From Candidatus Saccharimonadota bacterium (GTDB lineage Bacteria > Patescibacteriota > Saccharimonadia > Saccharimonadales > Saccharimonadaceae): 64,000 nucleotides of DNA. Below are positions 14,710-24,074 of this stretch, in pieces (position 1 is the stretch's first letter; the number at the start of each line of letters is the position of its first letter). A model generated the notes under the pieces. The model saw only the letters and a program-made list of their open reading frames with translations. It did no database searches and was not told the origin of the DNA. Location: assembly GCA_017432305.1 (NCBI GenBank), contig JAFRJK010000001.1:103820-167819 (forward strand), given 5' to 3'. A program made the position numbers and the translations under genes.

Positions 14710-15949
14710 TATTAATTTTATTAGAGAAAATCTTGAGCTTGTTAAGAAATCAGCGACCGAAAAAGGCTATAAAAATGTCGATCTAAAATCACTTTTAAAG
14801 CTCGATGATGACCGCAAAGAGGCTCTAAAAATCGTTGAAGACCTCCGTAAAGAAAGAAATGAAACCGCTGCGAAAATGAAAGGTGGTAAGCCTTCTGATG
14901 AGCTGATTAAAAAGGGTAAGGAAATTAAAGAAAAACTTGCAACCGAAGAAAAAACTCTCGAAGATATCGAAATAAAGCTTAAAGAAACCCTAAAATCCGT
15001 CCCGAATATTATTCTAGAAGATGTTCCTTTAGGTCCTGAAGAAAACTCTGTCGAAGTTAAAAAGTGGGGCGAGCCAAAGAAGGAAGGTATCGACCATCTT
15101 GATTTTGCAACAAGTCGTGATTGGGTTGATTTTGAACGTGGAGCAAAAGTTGCTGGTGCAAAATTCTATTACACAAAAGGCGATCTTGCACTTCTCGAGA
15201 ATGCTTTACTCCAATTCGGATTAAAGAAAGTTACTGAACATGGCTTTACTTTCATGTATGTCCCAGATATGGTTTCTTCACGCGTTCTTGAAGGTTGTGG
15301 TTTTAACCCCAGAACTTCTGACCAATCCGATGAATATTACATCGAAGGCGAAGATCTTGCGATGATTGCAACTGCCGAAATGCCACTTACTGGCTATCAT
15401 ATGGACGAAATCTTAGATGAAAAAGATTTACCACTTTTCTATGCCGGTTATTCCGCATGTTTTAGAAAAGAAGCTGGTGCTTACGGAAAATACACTCGCG
15501 GCCTCTTCCGCGTTCACCAATTCAACAAACTTGAGATGTATTGTTTCTGTCTCCCAGAACAATCAAAAGAAATCCACGAAAAAATTCTTGGTATTGAGGA
15601 AGAAATTTGGCAAGAGCTTAATATCCCATACCACATTATCAACATCGCCGCTGGAGATCTCGGTGCTCCAGCCGCAAAGAAATATGATCTTGAATATTGG
15701 AGCCCAGTCAACCAAAAATATCAAGAGCTAACTAGTTGTTCAAACTGTACTGATTTCCAAGCTCGCTCAGTTAATTGCCGTGTTAGGAGAAAAGACGGTT
15801 CGCTCGAATTCGTCCACACTCTTAATGGCACCGCAATCTCGCTTGCTCGTACTATGGTTGCAGTAATTGAAAACTACGCTACGAAAGATGGAAAGTTAAA
15901 AGTTCCTGAGGCTTTAAAACCATATCTAGGTGACAGAGACGAATTATAG
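14702..15949 (+). CDS. serS: Seryl-tRNA synthetase
   Basis: The 415-residue product has the N-terminal tRNA-binding helical hairpin (MLDINFIRENLELVKKSATEKGYK through EKTLEDIEIKLKETLKSVPNII). The class II core carries TAEMPLTGYHMDEIL, motif 2 ACFRKEAGAYGKYTRGLFRVHQFNKLEMYCF and motif 3 LNGTAISLARTMVAVIENYA. Length is normal. I use the ATG at 14702, preceded by AAGGAGGAAG, and not the longer in-frame start at 14678. Confidence 0.97.
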   Translation: MLDINFIRENLELVKKSATEKGYKNVDLKSLLKLDDDRKEALKIVEDLRKERNETAAKMKGGKPSDELIKKGKEIKEKLATEEKTLEDIEIKLKETLKSVPNIILEDVPLGPEENSVEVKKWGEPKKEGIDHLDFATSRDWVDFERGAKVAGAKFYYTKGDLALLENALLQFGLKKVTEHGFTFMYVPDMVSSRVLEGCGFNPRTSDQSDEYYIEGEDLAMIATAEMPLTGYHMDEILDEKDLPLFYAGYSACFRKEAGAYGKYTRGLFRVHQFNKLEMYCFCLPEQSKEIHEKILGIEEEIWQELNIPYHIINIAAGDLGAPAAKKYDLEYWSPVNQKYQELTSCSNCTDFQARSVNCRVRRKDGSLEFVHTLNGTAISLARTMVAVIENYATKDGKLKVPEALKPYLGDRDEL

Positions 15950-15974
15950 TATAATTATTTTAAGGAGTTAACCT

Positions 15975-16334
15975 ATGATTGAAAAAATTGATATTAGCGG
16001 TAGTAACTATAAATTAGAGGATAATTTTAAGAAATACACAAGTAAACGTATTGGAAAACTTGATCGTTATCTTCCACGTAATAATAAAAAAGACGTAGTT
16101 GTAAAAATCGTCGTGACCGAAGTTAACCGTGCCCACGGGAATAAATACGAAATTTCCGCAAATATGGAAATCCCTGGCGGAAAAGTCATCTCCGCAAAAG
16201 ACGAATGTTCAAACATCTATGCTGGAATCGATATTCTCGAAGCAAAGCTTACTGGCCAAATCCGCCGCTTCAAAACTGAAACAAGCCCTCGTATCCGAAA
16301 AAATCCACTTTCATTTTTCAAACGAAACAAATAG
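15975..16334 (+). CDS. hpf: Ribosome hibernation-promoting factor / RaiA family
   Basis: The 119-residue protein matches the sigma-54 modulation/RaiA fold: IDISGSNYKLEDNFKKYTSKRIGKLDRYLP, VVKIVVTEVNRAHGNKYEISANMEIPGGKVISAKDECSNIYAGIDILEAKLTGQIRRFK. It binds the 30S decoding centre during stasis and blocks translation. It is the short form without the dimerisation domain of long HPF. TATAAT at 15950 sits just after the serS stop, and AAGGAG precedes the ATG, so it has its own promoter. Confidence 0.92.
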   Translation: MIEKIDISGSNYKLEDNFKKYTSKRIGKLDRYLPRNNKKDVVVKIVVTEVNRAHGNKYEISANMEIPGGKVISAKDECSNIYAGIDILEAKLTGQIRRFKTETSPRIRKNPLSFFKRNK

Positions 16335-16411
16335 TTTTCTCTTTATTTTAAGAGATAAATATGCTAAAATAAAAGATATATTATTATCCTGATTTGGAGG
16401 TTTTGACTGTG

Positions 16412-19228
16412 ATGTCGAAAAAAGAAGTAAAAGAGAAGAAGGTTAAAGAGAAAAAACCGACCGATAAATTGGCCGATAAAACCTTAATGACAAAAATCCT
16501 ACAAGGAATTTTTGGTGACGCCCAAAAGAAAACTTTAGTTCGCTATGCTAAAAAAGCGATTGAGATTAACAATCTCGAAGAAAAATACCAAAAGATGAGC
16601 GATAAAGAGCTCGCTTCACAAACTGAAATTTTAAAGAAAAAATTCGGAAAATTAACTAAATCCGAACAAAATAAAGCTCTCGCTGAAAAGGTTAAAAACT
16701 CTGAAAAACAGGATAAAAAATCAAAAAAGACTTCGAAAAAACTCCTTAAGAAACCTGAGGACAAAGTCCTTGACGAACTTCTCCCGGATGCTTTTGCAAT
16801 CGTCCGCGAAGCGACAAACCGTAAACTAAAAATGCGCCATTTCGACGTCCAGCTTATTGGTGGTATTGCTCTCCACGAAGGCAACGTTGCCGAAATGAAG
16901 ACTGGTGAAGGTAAAACCCTCGTTGCACTTCTCCCATCTTACCTTAATGCCTTAACTGGAAAAGGTGTCCATGTTGTAACTGTAAACGACTACCTCGCAC
17001 AACGTGATGCTGGCTGGAATGGCCCAGTTTTTGACTTCCTTGGCATGACCGTCGGTGTGATTATCGCTGAAGCAAGCTTTATCTACGATAAAAATTACAT
17101 CAACGAGGACCATGAAGATGAACGTTTCCGTCACCTAAAACCTTGTACGAGAAAAGAGGCCTATAATGCCGATGTGACTTACGGCACAAATAACGAATTC
17201 GGCTTTGATTATCTCCGTGACAACATGGTAAACGAAGTCCAATATCTCCGTCAAAGAGAATTAAATTTCGCAATCGTTGATGAGGTCGACTCGATTCTTA
17301 TTGATGAAGCAAGAACTCCGCTTATTATTTCCGCTCCAGCTGGCGATAATCCGGACTCCTATTACCAATTTGCTAAAATCGCCGCAAAACTCGGCCCGGA
17401 AGATTACGTCCTCGACGAAAAACGCCGTTCCGTCACACTAACTGACGCTGGTATCGACAAAGTACAAAACATCCTCGGTATCGATAATCTTTACTCAAGC
17501 GAAAACACCCGTCTCGTCTATCACATGGACCAAGCATTACGCGCTGAAGTTGTTTTCAACCGCGATAAAGATTACGTTGTGACAAATTCCGGTGAAGTTA
17601 TTATCGTCGATGAACACACTGGCCGTTTGATGCACGGACGTCGCTATAACGAAGGCTTACATCAAGCTATCGAAGCTAAAGAGGGTGTAACTGTTAAGGA
17701 AGAGTCGATGACTCTCGCTACGATTTCGTTCCAGAACTTCTTCCGTCTCTATAATAAACTTTCCGGTATGACCGGTACTGCCTTTACTGAAGCTGAAGAG
17801 TTCCAACAAATTTACTCGCTCGACGTCGTTCAAATCCCGCCTAACCGTCCAATTGCTCGTGTCGATGAAGACGATTTAATCTATCGTACCGAAGACGGAA
17901 AACTCCGTGCTATTGTCGAAGAAGTAAAGAAATACCATAAAAAAGGTCAACCAGTCCTTATCGGTTCTGCGTCTATCGTTAAAAATGAAAAAATCGCTGG
18001 CTATCTCGATAAAGCCGGATTAAAATACGAGATTTTAAACGCGAAAAACAATGAACGTGAAGCTGCGATTGTCGCAAAAGCTGGCGAAAAGGGTGCAATT
18101 ACTCTCGCTACAAACATGGCTGGTCGTGGTACCGACATTAAACTTGGAAAAGGCGTAAAAGAACTAGGCGGGCTTGTCGTGATTGGTTCTGAACGTCACG
18201 ATTCAAGACGTGTTGATAACCAGCTCCGTGGTCGTGGTGGTCGTCAAGGCGATCCTGGCACAACCCAATTCTTCGTGAGTTGCGAAGATGACCTTATGCG
18301 TATCTTCCAAGGTGATCGAATCTCCGTTCTTATGCAAAGATTAGGTGTCGATGAAGACACACCGATTCAAAATCGCTCCGTAACAAAAACTCTTGAAGCT
18401 GCTCAAAAACGCATCGAAGGCTTTAATTTCGACTCCCGTAAAAACGTCGTTCAATACGATAACGTGATTAACCGTCATCGCCGTGTCGTTTATATGATGC
18501 GTCGTAAAATTCTTGAAGGCGAAAATATTACAGACGAGATTAACCGCTTAATGAAAGATTGCGCTGAAGATTTAACAATGTTTTCTTCGCGCGCAAATAA
18601 AGATTTCGTTAAAAACTTTAAATCTGTTTTCGACTTTGATGAAGGTCTAATCGAGGAAATCGGTAAAAAACACAAAGAAAAAGATCGCTCCAGCCTCGCT
18701 CTCACCGCGATTAAAGAGGCTTACGCAATGAAAGAAGCGGAGTTTGGCTCCGAAGTTATGCGAAAAGTTGAACGTGAAGTTTATTTGAAAGTTCTAGACG
18801 GACTTTGGATGCAACACCTCGAAAATATGCAACATCTCCGTGAAGGTATCCATTGGCGTTCTGTTGGACAACGTGATCCGCTCGTCGAATATCGCTCTGA
18901 GTCGCAAAAACTCTTCGACGGTCTTCAAAAGAATCTCCGCGAAGTCGTATTAAAGATGCTCTTAACTCTAACAATGCAAGATGCAAACGAAGCTGACCTT
19001 ACTGACGGCGAAGAATATGAATCCGAACTCACGAAGATGGCCGAAAGTTCGACCGAAAAAGGCGTGAACGAGGTAAGCAAAGGCGTCGAAAATATGGATA
19101 AAGAGTTCAAAAAGGAAAGTTCAGCCGGAAAAAGCAGTAGTAAGAATAAAACTGCGAACGCAAAACGAAACGCCGCTAGAAAGTCTAAGAAAAAACAGCG
19201 CCAAAACAAGAAGAAAGGCCGTCGCTAA
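16412..19228 (+). CDS. secA: Preprotein translocase ATPase SecA
   Basis: The roughly 938-residue motor has Walker A in MKTGEGKTLVALLPSYLNAL (about residue 160), Walker B IVDEVDSILIDEARTPLIIS, the preprotein crosslinking region, the second NTP-binding domain TNMAGRGTDIKLGKGVKELGG and ERHDSRRVDNQLRGRGGRQGDPG. It drives export through SecYEG. It has a lysine-rich N-terminal extension and an insertion near residues 80-115. The tail is also lysine-rich and lacks the usual C-terminal zinc motif. GGAGG at 16396-16400 precedes a GTG (16409) and this ATG; either could be used. Confidence 0.96.
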   Translation: MSKKEVKEKKVKEKKPTDKLADKTLMTKILQGIFGDAQKKTLVRYAKKAIEINNLEEKYQKMSDKELASQTEILKKKFGKLTKSEQNKALAEKVKNSEKQDKKSKKTSKKLLKKPEDKVLDELLPDAFAIVREATNRKLKMRHFDVQLIGGIALHEGNVAEMKTGEGKTLVALLPSYLNALTGKGVHVVTVNDYLAQRDAGWNGPVFDFLGMTVGVIIAEASFIYDKNYINEDHEDERFRHLKPCTRKEAYNADVTYGTNNEFGFDYLRDNMVNEVQYLRQRELNFAIVDEVDSILIDEARTPLIISAPAGDNPDSYYQFAKIAAKLGPEDYVLDEKRRSVTLTDAGIDKVQNILGIDNLYSSENTRLVYHMDQALRAEVVFNRDKDYVVTNSGEVIIVDEHTGRLMHGRRYNEGLHQAIEAKEGVTVKEESMTLATISFQNFFRLYNKLSGMTGTAFTEAEEFQQIYSLDVVQIPPNRPIARVDEDDLIYRTEDGKLRAIVEEVKKYHKKGQPVLIGSASIVKNEKIAGYLDKAGLKYEILNAKNNEREAAIVAKAGEKGAITLATNMAGRGTDIKLGKGVKELGGLVVIGSERHDSRRVDNQLRGRGGRQGDPGTTQFFVSCEDDLMRIFQGDRISVLMQRLGVDEDTPIQNRSVTKTLEAAQKRIEGFNFDSRKNVVQYDNVINRHRRVVYMMRRKILEGENITDEINRLMKDCAEDLTMFSSRANKDFVKNFKSVFDFDEGLIEEIGKKHKEKDRSSLALTAIKEAYAMKEAEFGSEVMRKVEREVYLKVLDGLWMQHLENMQHLREGIHWRSVGQRDPLVEYRSESQKLFDGLQKNLREVVLKMLLTLTMQDANEADLTDGEEYESELTKMAESSTEKGVNEVSKGVENMDKEFKKESSAGKSSSKNKTANAKRNAARKSKKKQRQNKKKGRR

Positions 19229-19238
19229 CCCTATAGCT

Positions 19239-20510
19239 ATGAAACATAGTGTTGAGGAAGTCAAGCTTAAAAACGGGGCCGAAGGACTTTTAATCGACAT
19301 TCCTAATGCCTCCGTTATGACCACGAGAGTTCACTTTCGTGGAGGAATGCGCTACGCAAAAAATCCAAGCGTTTATGAAATTGCTCACGTCGTCGAACAT
19401 CTATCTTTTGGAGCAAACGCTAAATATAAGGATGAGAAAGCTTACGAAGCCGAATTTACAAAAAACGGCGCCTACCACAATGCCTGGACTTCCGATTTTT
19501 CGGTCTGTTATGAAACCGAATGTGCGGATTTCGAGTGGGATAGAATCCTCGATTTAAAACGTATAGCAATCACTTCTCCGCGCTTTAATGAAGATGAATT
19601 AAAGAGCGAAAAAGGGAATGTAAAAAGTGAATTAACTGGCTATATGAACGATTACTCGAGACTCCTATGGCCAAGATTACAAAAAGCCATCGGCGAGGAT
19701 GTACTTGACCTCCGCGAACGCATAAACACTCTCCCGAACATTGAAGTAAAAGATATCCGCGAGCATTACCGCCGCACCCATACCTCGAAGAATATGCGCT
19801 TTATTATTGCTGGCCAAGTCAAACATCGCAAAAAAGAGATCATTAAAAACCTTGAGGAGTGGGATCTAAAAGAAGGTGAACGTTTCGACGCGATTGAAGA
19901 TAGTCTCCACGCTTCCGACGCAATTTTAATCCGCCGAAAAGATGCAAACAACTTAACTTTCGGTTTTTCTTTAATCACTCCGAGACGTTTAAGTGTTGCT
20001 GAGTCCCAAACCATGGGAGCTTTAAACCATATTTTAAACGGAACAATGAGTTCAAAAATCTTTGGTGAAGCGAGAAGGCTCGGGCTAGTTTATGGAATGG
20101 GTTCAGATGTCTCACACAGTATAAACTATTCAAGCTGGGACTTCGATGGCGAAGTTAATGAAGACTCCGCTGAAGCACTCTTCGACCTTATCCAAAAAGA
20201 GATGGTAAAAGTTTTAAACGGCGAAATTGAAGAAGAGGACATCGAAGCTGCGAAAACTTACGCTCTCGGTCGCTACCAAATGGGCGCCCAAACCGTCAAC
20301 CAAATTTCCGATTATTACGCCGAAACTTATTTCTCGACCGGAGTTATTAACCGTTACGATGATATTCCAAATATTATTAATAAAATCAACAAAACCTCAA
20401 TTGTCGAACTCGCTCGCGAATTCGCTGCCAGTGGAATTCACGCCTTTGTTGCCGTTGGCTCCTGCGAAAAAGCTCTTATAAATTCATTAGAAGACAGATT
20501 AAAATTTTAG
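19239..20510 (+). CDS. M16-family zinc peptidase
   Basis: The 423-residue protein has the inverted zinc motif HxxEH (H50-V-V-E53-H54) with the distal Glu in a YETEC-ADFEWDRILDLKR-type helix. A second M16 half has TMGALNHILNGTMSSKIFGEARR-LGLVYGMG, the R/Y substrate-binding region. No signal peptide is visible, so it is likely cytosolic. M16 proteases degrade peptides or process proteins. It follows secA by 10 bp and is probably co-transcribed; a role in leader-peptide clearance is only a guess. Confidence 0.9.
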   Translation: MKHSVEEVKLKNGAEGLLIDIPNASVMTTRVHFRGGMRYAKNPSVYEIAHVVEHLSFGANAKYKDEKAYEAEFTKNGAYHNAWTSDFSVCYETECADFEWDRILDLKRIAITSPRFNEDELKSEKGNVKSELTGYMNDYSRLLWPRLQKAIGEDVLDLRERINTLPNIEVKDIREHYRRTHTSKNMRFIIAGQVKHRKKEIIKNLEEWDLKEGERFDAIEDSLHASDAILIRRKDANNLTFGFSLITPRRLSVAESQTMGALNHILNGTMSSKIFGEARRLGLVYGMGSDVSHSINYSSWDFDGEVNEDSAEALFDLIQKEMVKVLNGEIEEEDIEAAKTYALGRYQMGAQTVNQISDYYAETYFSTGVINRYDDIPNIINKINKTSIVELAREFAASGIHAFVAVGSCEKALINSLEDRLKF

Positions 20511-20534
20511 TGAGACTCGTGCTATAATATACTT

Positions 20535-21860
20535 ATGAATATTGCAGTTCTCGGCGGTGGCGTCGAGGGAAACGCTATCAAGAAATATTTTGTTGAGCGC
20601 GGTGACCACGTCCAGATTTTTGACGGTTTCAGAGATGAAAACATTAAAAGCTTTCAGCTTGAAGATTACGACTTAGTTTTTCGAAGTCCTTCCGTCCATC
20701 CTTTAGATAAAAGTTGGACTTCAATGACAAAATATTTCTTCGACCATAAAAAATCAAAAGTAATCGGCGTAACTGGAACAAAAGGAAAAGGTACGACCTG
20801 TTTACTTATTAAAAGTATTTTAGACGAAATTATTAAAAATTCCGAGTGGCCGAGCCGTGAAGTTTTTCTTGTTGGGAATATTGGAAATCCGAGTATTGAT
20901 GTTTTAGATAAGGCCAGCGAAGATGATATTATCGTTTTTGAAATGAGCAGCTTCCAACTTTGGGACCTTGAAAAATCTCCAGAAGTTGCGGTAGTTCTTC
21001 GCGTTGAACAAGACCATCTCGACCGCCATTATAGTCTTGAAGATTATCACGAAGCAAAAGCGAATATTACAAAACACCAGACTGATGAAGACTATACGGT
21101 TTATTATTCTAAAAATGCAGTCTCGAAGAAAATTGGCGAGCTATCAAAAGGGACTAAGGTGTCTTATCCGCTCGAGATTAACGAAAAAATTAAAGAACTT
21201 CTCGACTCTTTAAATGTCCCAGGCGGACACAACCGCGAAAATGCCGAAGCGGCTATTGTTGCGGTTTCTAGTTTCTTTAAGAAATCCGTTAATGATCTTC
21301 TCGAAGATGAAAATATTTTTGAAAGTATTAAAAATGGAATTAAAAACTTCAAGGGACTTCCACATCGCATTGAATTTGTTCGCGAATTAAATAATGTTAG
21401 TTACTTTGATGATAATTATTCTTCCGCCTTCCCAGCCCTAGACGTCGCAATTAAAACTTTTGAAAAACGCCCGACTATTTTGATTGCTGGCGGGAAAGAT
21501 CGCGGGCTCAATTTAACTGAAATGAAACGTTGTATTTTCGACGCAAATAATGTTAAGAAAGCAATTTTAATTGGCGAAACAAAAGAGAAATTAGCCGAAA
21601 ATGAAGATCCTGAAAAATTTGAATTTGCCGAATCGCTCGAAGAAGCAGTTAAAAAAGCAAGAGAAAAAGCCGAAGAAATCGCCGAAGCTGAAGAAAGTAA
21701 TTTCGACCTTTGTATCCCTTGCACTCCGAAAGAATTGAATGGAAAAGAAAATCCAAAACCAGTCGTCTTAATGTCACCTGGCGCTGCTAGCTTTGATATG
21801 TTCGAGAATTTTGAAGACCGTGGACAAAAATTTAAAAAAATCGTAAATGAATTAGGATAA
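20535..21860 (+). CDS. murD: UDP-N-acetylmuramoyl-alanine-glutamate ligase (MurD family)
   Basis: The 441-residue Mur ligase has an N-terminal Rossmann part (MNIAVLGGGVEGNAIKKYFVE), the ATP P-loop GVTGTKGKGTTCLL at about residue 76, the central ligase motifs (EMSSFQLWDLE, VEQDHLDRHYSLEDYHEAKANI) and the C-terminal domain (HRIEFVREL, DDNYSSAFPALDVAI). It adds glutamate to UDP-MurNAc-Ala. Adjacency to a MurL-like epimerase suggests the MurD2 variant that adds L-Glu, to be inverted afterward. ATG lies 6 nt after TATAAT (20523-20528). Confidence 0.92.
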   Translation: MNIAVLGGGVEGNAIKKYFVERGDHVQIFDGFRDENIKSFQLEDYDLVFRSPSVHPLDKSWTSMTKYFFDHKKSKVIGVTGTKGKGTTCLLIKSILDEIIKNSEWPSREVFLVGNIGNPSIDVLDKASEDDIIVFEMSSFQLWDLEKSPEVAVVLRVEQDHLDRHYSLEDYHEAKANITKHQTDEDYTVYYSKNAVSKKIGELSKGTKVSYPLEINEKIKELLDSLNVPGGHNRENAEAAIVAVSSFFKKSVNDLLEDENIFESIKNGIKNFKGLPHRIEFVRELNNVSYFDDNYSSAFPALDVAIKTFEKRPTILIAGGKDRGLNLTEMKRCIFDANNVKKAILIGETKEKLAENEDPEKFEFAESLEEAVKKAREKAEEIAEAEESNFDLCIPCTPKELNGKENPKPVVLMSPGAASFDMFENFEDRGQKFKKIVNELG

Positions 21861-21863
21861 AAT

Positions 21864-23492
21864 ATGGAAGGTGGACAAATAAATCAAAATCAACCAGCCG
21901 CAATGGTTAACCCAATGGCGCAATCTAACTACGTCTTTAAATTTTTAAGTTATTATTTTGATAAAACTTCACAGACCGGCACCTTCGTTTATCAGGGGAT
22001 TGATAATACAATTTTTACCGAAAGAGTTATTTTTGCAAAACATCCGGGCGAAAAAGAGGGGAAAAAGTTTAATGTTCTAAACGACCCAACGCTTGATAAA
22101 GTCCTCGATTCCGCGATGTTCCTTGCTTTTGTCTTAATTGGTACAAGCTATTATAAAGCTCATCCGACGCCTTACGTTCATCTTCCAAAAAACATCGACG
22201 AATTCCAAGCCGGATTTTTTAACAAAGTCTTCCAAGAAGGCCTTTCCCAATATGCTTTTGAAAATGGACTCGGAAGAGATAACCTCGCCCATTTTAAACC
22301 GACAATAAAAGTTAACGAGACCGCCTCTTTATATAAAGGAAACGGTGTTTTAAGCCTCCAATCCGGCGGGAAAGACTCGCTTCTCGTCTCGGCTTTGCTC
22401 GTCGAATCAGGAATCGACTTTACACCTTGGTATGCTTCGAGTGGTAGTAATGGTGAACATCCAGCCGTAATCGACCAACTTTTCCCGCAATTAACTCATC
22501 GAAACGCCTCTATCGCAATTCGCCAAATCGACCATATCCACCTAAAACAATCCGGCGGTCTCAACGGTCACGTTCCAGTTACTTACATTAACGAAGCTCT
22601 CGCCTTAGTCCAAGCAATTTTAAATAATCAAAACATTGTCCTAACGAGTATTGGTCAAGAGGGAAATGAACCACATTCTTACATCGGTGACCTTGCCGTA
22701 AACCACCAATGGTCAAAAACTTTCGAGGCAGAAAAACTGATGGATGAATATGTTAGGCGTTACATTTCGCCAGACATCCACGTTGGCTCACCAATCCGAA
22801 AATATACCGAACTTCGAATTGCAGAATTATTTATCCATAAATGTTGGAAGCGCTATGGCTATCAATTCAGCTCTTGTAATCAAGCAAACTATAAACAAGG
22901 CGCGGATAATGGCCGGCTTTCTTGGTGCGGCGAATGTGCAAAATGTGCGAATACTTATCTTCTTTTCTGCCCATTTCTCGCTCCGCAAGTCCTCCAATCA
23001 CTCTTTAAAGATACTGATCTTTTCCAAAATCCAAACCTCGCTGACACTTTCCGCGGGCTACTTGGAATCGACAATTATAAAAAGCCTTTTGAATGCGTTG
23101 GTTCAGTAGACGAACTTCGTTTTGCTTATCACCATCGCATGAAAGTCCCGCCGATAAAAGTAAACACTAACCCATCTACCGCCTCCTCCGCTGCTTCCGT
23201 TGTTTCCGATCTCGGTTCGAATCTTGTCGAAGGCGCAAAACGTCTCGGCCTTAATAAGCTTTTCAAAAAATCCGATTCTTCTAGCACTCCGCAACAATAT
23301 AATCCGAATGGAAATAATGGCCAATATGGAAACACCTACGGAAAAGCCACGGCCGCTACGGAAGAAATCTTTATCCAACCACTTTATGCCGATTTACCTT
23401 TTGATGTCCCAGAAGGGAATTTCGATTACGCGATGGAATATGAATCGCTAGATTTCTTCAAAAACTTCTTCGAAACCTACAAAGCTGAATAA
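21864..23492 (+). CDS. murL: MurL-type UDP-MurNAc-L-Ala-L-Glu epimerase
   Basis: The 542-residue protein has an adenylating PP-loop-like motif LQSGGKDSLL (about residue 167) and a cysteine cluster LSWCGECAKCANTYLLFCPFLAPQVL, a combination I associate with MurL. MurL uses ATP to epimerise the terminal L-Glu of UDP-MurNAc-L-Ala-L-Glu to D-Glu, replacing glutamate racemase (MurI). The gene starts 3 bp after murD, matching the known murD2-murL pairing. The last 110 residues are low-complexity (S/N/G/Q-rich) and probably an appendage. Family call from motifs and context. Confidence 0.8.
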   Translation: MEGGQINQNQPAAMVNPMAQSNYVFKFLSYYFDKTSQTGTFVYQGIDNTIFTERVIFAKHPGEKEGKKFNVLNDPTLDKVLDSAMFLAFVLIGTSYYKAHPTPYVHLPKNIDEFQAGFFNKVFQEGLSQYAFENGLGRDNLAHFKPTIKVNETASLYKGNGVLSLQSGGKDSLLVSALLVESGIDFTPWYASSGSNGEHPAVIDQLFPQLTHRNASIAIRQIDHIHLKQSGGLNGHVPVTYINEALALVQAILNNQNIVLTSIGQEGNEPHSYIGDLAVNHQWSKTFEAEKLMDEYVRRYISPDIHVGSPIRKYTELRIAELFIHKCWKRYGYQFSSCNQANYKQGADNGRLSWCGECAKCANTYLLFCPFLAPQVLQSLFKDTDLFQNPNLADTFRGLLGIDNYKKPFECVGSVDELRFAYHHRMKVPPIKVNTNPSTASSAASVVSDLGSNLVEGAKRLGLNKLFKKSDSSSTPQQYNPNGNNGQYGNTYGKATAATEEIFIQPLYADLPFDVPEGNFDYAMEYESLDFFKNFFETYKAE

Positions 23493-23496
23493 GGTC

Positions 23497-23525
23497 TTGA
23501 CATTTTATAGAAAGTATGCTATAAT
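23497..23525 (+). promoter_or_regulatory. Perfect consensus promoter of a short transcript
   Basis: TTGACA and TATAAT with a 17-bp spacer, with TATGC before the -10. Nothing protein-coding of normal size follows before the hairpin at 23551-23575. Confidence 0.85.
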
Positions 23526-23531
23526 AAAGAT

Positions 23532-23597
23532 ATAAAGGTTAATTAATCTCAAACGCAGATGCACCTCTACCCGGAGGTGCATTTCCGTTTTTAAGCC
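23532..23597 (+). ncRNA. Candidate small RNA (about 65 nt)
   Basis: Starts 7 nt after the consensus promoter and ends in a stable hairpin ATGCACCTC/GAGGTGCAT with TTTCCGTTTTT after it. An 11-codon frame MHLYPEVHFRF lies within the hairpin and may be accidental. A separate promoter for tRNA-Gln follows. Confidence 0.5.
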
Positions 23598-23600
23598 ACC

Positions 23601-23629
23601 TTGTAAAATTAAAGAAAAAATGATATTAT
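23601..23629 (+). promoter_or_regulatory. Promoter of tRNA-Gln
   Basis: TTGTAA and TATTAT with a 17-bp spacer, 18 bp before the tRNA. Confidence 0.65.
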
Positions 23630-23647
23630 TATATGGTATTAAGATAT

Positions 23648-23722
23648 TAGGCCGTCGCCAAGTGGTAAGGCAACGGGTTTTGGGCCCGTCATTCGCAGGT
23701 TCGAATCCTGCCGGCCTAGCCA
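23648..23722 (+). tRNA. tRNA-Gln (anticodon TTG), CCA encoded
   Basis: Acceptor stem TAGGCCG/CGGCCTA pairs perfectly. Anticodon stem ACGGG/CCCGT encloses loop TTTTGGG, giving anticodon TTG. The T-arm GCAGG-TTCGAAT-CCTGC is canonical. Discriminator G at 23719 and CCA at 23720-23722. Confidence 0.95.
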
Positions 23723-23733
23723 AGCGAGTAAGC

Positions 23734-23756
23734 AAAAAGAGCTTGCTCTTTTTTGT
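23734..23756 (+). terminator. Terminator after tRNA-Gln
   Basis: AAAAAGAGC TT GCTCTTTTTT. Flanks GCGAGTAAGC and GTTGCGAG resemble those around the terminator after tRNA-Leu at 58091. Confidence 0.85.
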
Positions 23757-23824
23757 TGCGAGCGCCGGCTAGGCCTAGCGCGTAGTGCGTCCCTAGCCAA
23801 GATTAAAAATGCGTCCGAAGGACT

Positions 23825-24021
23825 CTATTTTTTATTCAATAATCCTTTTATTGTGTCCTTAACTATCTCTGATAGTTTTTCTTTATTGTCGACATCTTCC
23901 ACGAAATACATCGGTTTTGCGCCGTCGTACGGAATCTCTTCGGTCATTTTGTATTGTTCGTTTTCTGGAACTATTTTTACTAACAAACGGTCATCATAAA
24001 TGCCATCTATTTCTCACTCAT
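23825..24021 (-). pseudogene. Frameshifted small gene (about 65 codons)
   Basis: An ATG at 24021 follows GAGG and a TATAAT box (rightward of it on this strand) but runs into TAG after MSEK. One extra base near codon 3 would restore MSEEIDGIYDDRLLVKIVPE and the long open frame ...KMTEEIPYDGAKPMYFVEDV...IVKDTIKGLLNKK to TAG at 23825-23827. The span is 197 nt, not a multiple of three. Either a real frameshift, a sequencing error, or a start further downstream. A hairpin near 23810-23835 could end the transcript. Family not recognised. Confidence 0.55.
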
Positions 24022-24074
24022 ATTTACCTCATATTATTATATCACTCGAGACTCGTGCTATAATATAAAAAGCT

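Noticed and set aside
23505..23735. Minus-strand frame over tRNA-Gln
   Set aside because: It is the antisense of the tRNA and the small RNA hairpin.
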